From: Antedon mediterranea
Taxonomy: Eukaryota; Echinodermata; Crinoidea; Comatulida; Antedonidae
Direction: 5' to 3'
Assembly (NCBI RefSeq): GCF_964355755.1
Contig: NC_092672.1
Coordinates: forward strand, 26,840,501 to 26,904,500
DNA length: 64,000 nt
This document shows, piece by piece, positions 61,601 to 64,000 of the stretch (within the stretch, counting starts at the first letter, position 1; the number at the start of each line of letters is the position of its first letter). Both the position numbers and the translations under genes were made by a program. The notes below the pieces were generated by a model that was not told the DNA's origin, did no database searches, and was given only the letters and a program-made list of their open reading frames with translations.

Positions 61601-64000
61601 AGAAACCTCTGTTAATCTCTGCTGTTTCTCATCCATCCTTAACTCCCATCCCAGGCTCCATTACATTCCTAATCATAGAGATCTTAAAACAATGAATAAT
61701 TGTTGTTTCTTGACAGTTTGCTGTGTTAGAGAGTTCAGTTGATGTGAGTGTACTCGCAACGAAAACTCAGCTGTGGACAACTCCTGTACAGTCTAAAGCA
61801 CTTGTTGTGGTTCCTTTGCCAGAAGAATATCCAGTAAGGAAAAAGAAAGAACTCTATACCGATCCTTCAATCTTTAGAGATATAGATACACATGCAATTA
61901 AGGTAAGATTGGGACAACCCTTTAAAAGGTACCAAGACAATTTAGGACCAATGGCTAAGCTCACAAACCACTTGATTCTTGAGTGCTGTATCACACAAAT
62001 TTCCTATTATACTGGAGAAATCTAGATACAGTACCAAGAATCAGGTGCAGAAATTATGTATTAATGACATATATGCTACTAAAATATTTCTAGTGGACCA
62101 AAACCACTTTTAGCCAAATTATGATAGCCAGCCACACCTTCAATATATATATTGTAATGTAGTATGTAGAACAAGAATTATTATGTCTCAATAAAAAACT
62201 TATACTTATACAAGCGAGTCCAAGTCATCAATAGCATCCACACAACATTACCCAATGTTTAGAGATTAGATAAATTTACATGCAAGTAGTTGAATTTTGA
62301 AAGGGATGTTAGATTGAATACAGCATCAGCGCACCATCATCCATACTGTTAATGTTTCAAAAGTTTAGTTTACGAATAAAATATATAATTTCTTTTATAA
62401 TGTAGCTTGCTCAAACTGGTAGCCTTGTGATGTACCCGACATTTTCTGCTTTAGTTAATGAACTAATGCGAATTGGTACGAGTGAGCTTGAGAAGGCACG
62501 ACTTGCATTCCGATGGATTACAGCACAGAATTGTGATGAGATGGATTTGAGTGAGGTTGTGGATGATACTCCTCTTGGTGTTCTTAAAGGGATCTACTTC
62601 CACAAGATCACCTTCTCTACATTGTTCATGAGGATGTGTAGGTATGATACAGTAATTTTTTGCTTCTCACACATTTGTTGTATTTGTTGGGGGTTTTTAT
62701 AATAGATATTTAAACTACTAAAGAGTCAACTGGGTACCAGAGATGTGAACAGAGTAGGGACTCAATTAACTTATGACAATAAAAGGATTGTACATACATT
62801 TTATACCTTTTTTTTTTGTATGCACCACACACTTTATACAAATTTCAACAGCTATAACCAGTGGAGCAGTAGCTTTCAACTATGAAGTTTGAAGTTTTGA
62901 AAAAAATGTCAATTGCCAATTTACATAGAAGGATTGTTTGTAGAATGTGCTTGCATTGATAAGCTCAAACATGCTGTAATGTAGGAGTGTTCATGGCTGC
63001 CACAGCTTTAAAGTGATATATTTATGAAGATTATTATTTATTAACAATTTTAATTTGTTTTAAATTTTATTTTTTCAGGTTTATTGGGCTGAGGTGTGTT
63101 GAAATCAATGGTTGTGCAAAGTTCAAAGGTTACAAACCAGGCATGTATATCTCTTCTTTAGACCAAGACTTTCAACACACTTGGAATGCTATCAGAATTG
63201 ATGGTCACTGGCACTTTGTTGACTGCAATTGGGGTGTGTCACACATCGCTGACTCCGTAACCTTTGACCCTTTCAGATTTGAATATGATGAGCATTACTT
63301 TCTGGCTGACCCAGAGGTTATAATTGCTACTCATTTCCCAAGTGAAGTTGCTTGGCAGCTAGTACCTCAACCTTTGACATTACAACAGTATAATGCTGGT
63401 GTTGTTTTAAAGCCAGATTTTTTCAAATATAACTTTGGGTTGCTAAATTTTCACCAGGCTGTGATTCCCTTAAAAACTGGTGACTTGGATTTACATGTAG
63501 GTCATCCTTCAGGATTTATTCTTTCATGCAAGGTTACATCAGTAGATAAAGGAAAAAACACAACATCGAAAGGAGTGAACTTTGACCAGTTTGTGTTTGT
63601 TCATCAAGTTGAAGAAAATCAGATGAGTATTTACATTCGCTTCCCTGAGATTGGTAAATACTACCTAGTTATTTATGCAAAGAAACAATACGTTGATGGT
63701 CAAGTCAATATAGAAACGGAGACGGAAATATGCCGATATCAAGTGATCTGCGAAGTCCCTAGTGTTGATCGATACCCGTTACCCCGCTCACCTGTTGATC
63801 ACTGGGGACCGATTGGTGTAGGAAACGCAGGGCTTGAACCATTCACTCATAGAACTGCTGTCATTGTATCCAATGGTCAGTCAGTAACTATCGGATTTAA
63901 ATTCTCTCAGCATCTGTTTTTCCAGCATGAACTAACTTGCCAAGAGGAGAAATCAAATGTGCTACACTCTTACATCATGCATCGTAAATTTAACGGTAAT
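40668..64000 (+). CDS. Kyphoscoliosis-peptidase/hillarin-like protein with coiled-coil repeats (3' end beyond window)
   Basis: Sixteen exons join in continuous phase: 40668-40904, 47165-47314, 53901-54006, 54518-54753, 55293-55619, 56074-56316, 56779-57048, 57649-57903, 58907-59149, 59499-59762, 60039-60163, 60584-60716, 61004-61279, 61717-61902, 62406-62641, 63079-64000. They yield 1,403 residues, still open. Residues 1-16 (MGTGGSKAFKKPKRQK) fit an N-myristoylation and basic membrane signal. Residues 110-165 are acidic. Nine charged coiled-coil repeats of 79-109 residues fill 165-955 (pattern EEYxxLLxxHKxEMxxxQxQLExER). From 1018 the transglutaminase-like domain shows KARLAFRWITAQN, then HTWN (H1129) and FVDCNWG (D1144). 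The usual CxGYxxLF cysteine is replaced by K1084 (HKITFSTLF). KY/hillarin proteins are muscle or cytoskeletal factors; this one looks catalytically dead. Exons 1-2 are joined to the rest only by phase and strand. Confidence 0.85.
41000..41235. repeat. Interspersed repeat shared with 57105-57260
   Basis: AATAGGGACTTTACGAAACA, GAGGACGA, TGCTAGAGCGTAA, CAGTCAA, CACCCTTGCGCGAAGA-like and CTCTCTCCCTCCC blocks occur here and at 57105-57260 in the same order. Both copies lie in introns of the KY-like gene. The end of this copy is GC-rich, and no terminal repeats were found. Confidence 0.6.
41325..41430. other. Two adjacent perfect hairpins
   Basis: GACCACT (41350-41356) pairs with AGTGGTC (41364-41370) over a 7-nt loop. 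After three bases, GACAAC (41374-41379) pairs with GTTGTC (41383-41388) over a 3-nt loop. I do not recognise an snRNA, snoRNA or tRNA. It lies in the first coding intron of the KY-like gene. Confidence 0.4.
42081..42676. mobile_element. TTAA-flanked element, 596 bp
   Basis: TTAA flanks it at 42077-42080 and 42677-42680. The inverted ends are AGTCCCATTCCCTACG and ATACCCATTTCCCTAC. It is the full-length relative of 38298-38775 and, inverted, of 49076-49692. Shared interior words include CCCAACATGCATTGCG, TTTTCAGCGAAAATAC and AACTATACAACGTCAGGCTA. No coding capacity. Confidence 0.8.
42738..43795 (-). pseudogene. LINE reverse-transcriptase remnant with 3' tail
   Basis: Minus strand: 43754-43533 reads LQDDLDHINTWADNQMIFN, then KTKVMHVTRK and HKYLGVILDSRLSWSNHV. 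The next stretch, in a shifted frame, gives ARLMFRVAGGAQPVVFNCLY and PIIEYGLTAWMP. 43250-43060 gives SLLFRHQFVRTTAFSNSPVN. This is the C-terminal half of a CR1/Jockey-like reverse transcriptase with at least one frameshift. The AAATAAATGAAATTG tail is at about 42745. Confidence 0.85.
44150..44331. repeat. 182-bp direct repeat, empty-site copy
   Basis: Matches 46181-46362 base for base except CTCACAG versus CTCAAAG, as far as I compared, over exactly 182 bp. Here CTTCAATCAAAATAC runs without interruption, whereas in the other copy an element (45342-46180) splits the equivalent site. Confidence 0.85.
44342..45075. mobile_element. Palindromic element with arms of about 180 bp
   Basis: 44342-44517 and 44868-45075 are inverted copies. 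Examples are TCACCCAGTCTAA against TTAGACTGAGGGT, TTATGATTATAGAGA against TCTCTATAAACATAA, GTCTCATGTGACATTGGTAA against TTACCAATGTCACATGAGAC, and AAAACTTTTGACATGAT against ATCATGTCAAAAGTTTT. About 350 bp separates the arms. No clear target-site duplication. No transposase. Confidence 0.65.
45342..46180. mobile_element. CAAAGAA-ended DNA transposon with empty-site evidence
   Basis: The termini read CAAAGAATATATATCACAAG and the exact inverse on the right; the match continues through AATGAGTA..TCCGCGATTTT, about 38 bp. CTTCAAT flanks both sides (45334-45340 and 46181-46187). The paralogous sequence at 44147-44160 has the target uninterrupted. The terminus and 7-bp duplication resemble the element at 47335-47744. 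No coding frame beyond short spurious ones. Confidence 0.85.
46363..47164. other. AT-rich part of KY-like intron 1
   Basis: Nothing supportable beyond an AT palindrome near 46366-46395 (ATATGATATATTATATCATA). It ends at the splice acceptor CTCTATAG (47157-47164). Confidence 0.5.
47335..47744. mobile_element. 410-bp MITE with 32-bp perfect inverted repeats
   Basis: The ends begin CAAAGAACTTATAACACAAG and continue AATCTCCTGTTC, perfect on both sides. GTTATAT flanks it at 47328-47334 and 47745-47751. Inside is an 86-bp tandem duplication (units from 47441 and 47527, containing GGCGCCCGCATCAAATTAGA-like sequence). It begins 21 bp after the exon at 47165-47314. Perfect ends imply a young insertion. 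Confidence 0.9.
48115..49725. repeat. Interspersed repeat copy B, interrupted by a TTAA element
   Basis: The partner of 36165-38045 (see that entry). It has the tRNA-like stretch ATCTCAGTGAG...GAGTTTGAATACGCG at 48445-48510 and lacks the 937-bp Mutator-like insertion. It continues across the TTAA element with TATTCACACAGCACAATTTT. Confidence 0.8.
49076..49692. mobile_element. TTAA-flanked element, 617 bp, with empty-site proof
   Basis: It starts AGACACCTTCC, ends GGAAGGTGTCT, and is flanked by TTAA at 49072-49075 and 49693-49696. In repeat copy A the same place reads CTAGATTAATATTCACA with a single TTAA (38016-38019), which fixes both boundaries. It is inverted relative to the family copies at 38298 and 42081. 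No coding sequence. Confidence 0.9.
50306..52306 (+). CDS. Intronless Mab-21/cGAS-like nucleotidyltransferase
   Basis: One uninterrupted 666-residue frame. Residues 58-76 read LVGSCNESVCCIADEDVMF, the G-S...[DE]x[DE] signature of the nucleotidyltransferase fold (G60, S61, D71, D73). HGPA at 156-159 and LLDTVSCLKC (D172, candidate third metal-binding acid) follow. Then come WPLHSTSFFTRERLNNWP (184-201), VGVGHPTSK, EIEWRLSFSVAEKEL (228-242), a lysine-rich helix and LPHYFISHQNL (320-330), the Mab-21 C-terminal half. Residues 350-666 are helical-looking and unrecognised. Animals use this family for cGAS-like nucleic-acid sensing and for non-catalytic Mab-21 roles; which applies here is inference. 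The gene sits inside a KY-like intron on the same strand, with no introns of its own, which suggests retrocopying. The start is the first Met of the frame; an upstream non-coding exon is possible (acceptor-like TTTTGGTAG before 50279). Confidence 0.9.
   Translation: MVVIIKPSQDDIDAFVNDDLKRSNILRNRPTTILNLKVKQKLQDVATRKLQLQNKTYLVGSCNESVCCIADEDVMFNNISYHPIVLWSFEPEKKFHKGGYVIAEQKPNDPAYLTLKVNQPLQSVSVAVQNGYLIPDIFKALNRKILFENEAIKSIHGPAVELINVNNKLLLDTVSCLKCQSWSWPLHSTSFFTRERLNNWPTQEILRKIYKLDCLVVGVGHPTSKSKEIEWRLSFSVAEKELCYELSEPFFECMFILKTIKAAKKLLLSESDSPTPFCSYFIKTACFWMCETFPPTGHSTVDLVRKTLDWLIKCYEDMYLPHYFISHQNLIGHLSRKCCEEMKVALNEVKKDICMNYLKSIGLSGYHSNKHMPLPVRKELQDPKTYLMMTSFRHKLESHRPIMEEIVNQFQQAIFTNMYFIIFHNIIQTDVCTDFDPFEILNLKLEDIILHVLKTVPNIYKKIYKHSLYCSLGDAYTGLLRYLQSRPTGINLHDYLNKPLEFYEKGSEVVYPDGWSDQGIGTQINVIKYYYLMNDEEKLKEMLAKFEPVLHKVKENKDVMIRLIKVVVFFSHINAFSWGIIDKDLYDISRGYATIPINPIVFIFYVTAKISLKEGDIYSAYANLNEIQSLTIPYLDQEVTKLLIKILERLLANCLYKFWLLFSSGR
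52307..53900. other. 3' flank of the Mab-21-like gene, rest of KY-like intron 2
   Basis: No coding exon found. AATAAA-type polyadenylation signals occur at 52348 (AATAAATC), 53101 (AATAAAATAG) and 53164. The first is within 50 bp of the Mab-21-like stop. The stretch ends with the acceptor TTTTGGACAG at 53891-53900. Confidence 0.45.
54889..55031. mobile_element. TA-flanked MITE, copy 3
   Basis: The best preserved of three copies. The left arm ATCTCTACAGTATCAAACTA and right arm AAGTTTGATAGTGTAGACAG are inverted, and the inner words AAGTGTGATGTGCC and GTACATCACATTTTTTTG are paired too. TTAAG on the left and CTTAA on the right allow a TA target. It lies in an intron of the KY-like gene. Confidence 0.75.
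57105..57260. repeat. Second copy of the 41000-41235 repeat
   Basis: GGGACTTTATGAAACAGGAC, GAGGATGAGGA, TGCTAGAGCGTAACAT, CACCCTTGCGCGAAGATGGC and CTCTCTCCCTCCC are shared with 41000-41235. It lies immediately before the short minisatellite at 57283-57430. Confidence 0.6.
57283..57430. repeat. Degenerate minisatellite, about 21 bp
   Basis: Seven or so imperfect units of the form GAGACCWRCATTGTCCCATG occur in an intron of the KY-like gene. Units differ by substitutions and small indels. Confidence 0.65.
58496..58690 (+). pseudogene. Orphan first-exon-like fragment of a P2X7-like-domain family
   Basis: A 64-residue frame in a KY-like intron. IKPYQFEPLSKKRKAVV is followed by an acidic serine-rich run and NNERVGNTLLAC. 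The PYxFEP...acidic...RxGNT arrangement recalls the start of the 'P2X purinoceptor 7-like' domain proteins that are multicopy in many marine invertebrates. In those, RxGNT is followed by WC and a cysteine-rich domain; here the frame ends two residues later and no cysteine-rich exon follows. The upstream 150 bp is GC-richer (CATCGCGACCGTATCGCTAG, GTGACGTCACGCTAGCG), promoter-like. I infer a truncated, transposed 5' end. Confidence 0.45.

Overview
The window is nuclear DNA from an animal. It is AT-rich, has spliced genes with GT-AG introns, and is densely packed with decayed and fresh transposable elements. The many TAGGCCTA-type runs and the gene families present suggest a marine invertebrate deuterostome, perhaps an echinoderm. 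That placement is an inference from style and is not proven. I spliced exons by hand from splice sites, reading-frame phase and recalled family resemblance; no database search was run.

Layout. 1-1510 is a 29-bp satellite array with a 381-bp higher-order period. 1511-15100 has no host gene that I can support. It holds nested DNA transposons (3520-5424), tRNA-like repeats (6686-7225), a 33-bp satellite (8640-9515) and a LINE remnant (14350-14940). 15139-33863 on the minus strand is the SMG8 gene (nonsense-mediated mRNA decay). Nineteen exons splice in continuous phase into 889 residues; the first exon, with the initiator Met, was not found. Its introns carry several transposons, including a 4.9-kb fold-back-like element and an hAT-like element, each with a TTAA-flanked element nested inside.

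33864-40655 separates two divergent genes and is mostly repeats. 40668 to beyond 64000 on the plus strand is a kyphoscoliosis-peptidase/hillarin-like gene. Sixteen exons in continuous phase give 1,403 residues so far: a possible N-myristoylated basic start, an acidic linker, nine coiled-coil repeats mostly encoded one per exon, and a transglutaminase-like domain. That domain keeps the His and Asp but appears to have lost the catalytic Cys. An intronless 666-residue Mab-21/cGAS-like nucleotidyltransferase (50306-52306, same strand) lies in the second coding intron of this gene.

The gene products have no evident joint pathway: SMG8 acts in RNA surveillance, the KY-like protein is probably cytoskeletal, and the Mab-21/cGAS-like protein is a candidate nucleic-acid sensor. 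The strongest points for follow-up are the nested Mab-21/cGAS-like gene, the probable pseudo-peptidase with exon-duplicated repeats, and several transposon insertions whose boundaries are fixed by target-site duplications and, in two or three cases, by an empty-site paralogue in the same window.
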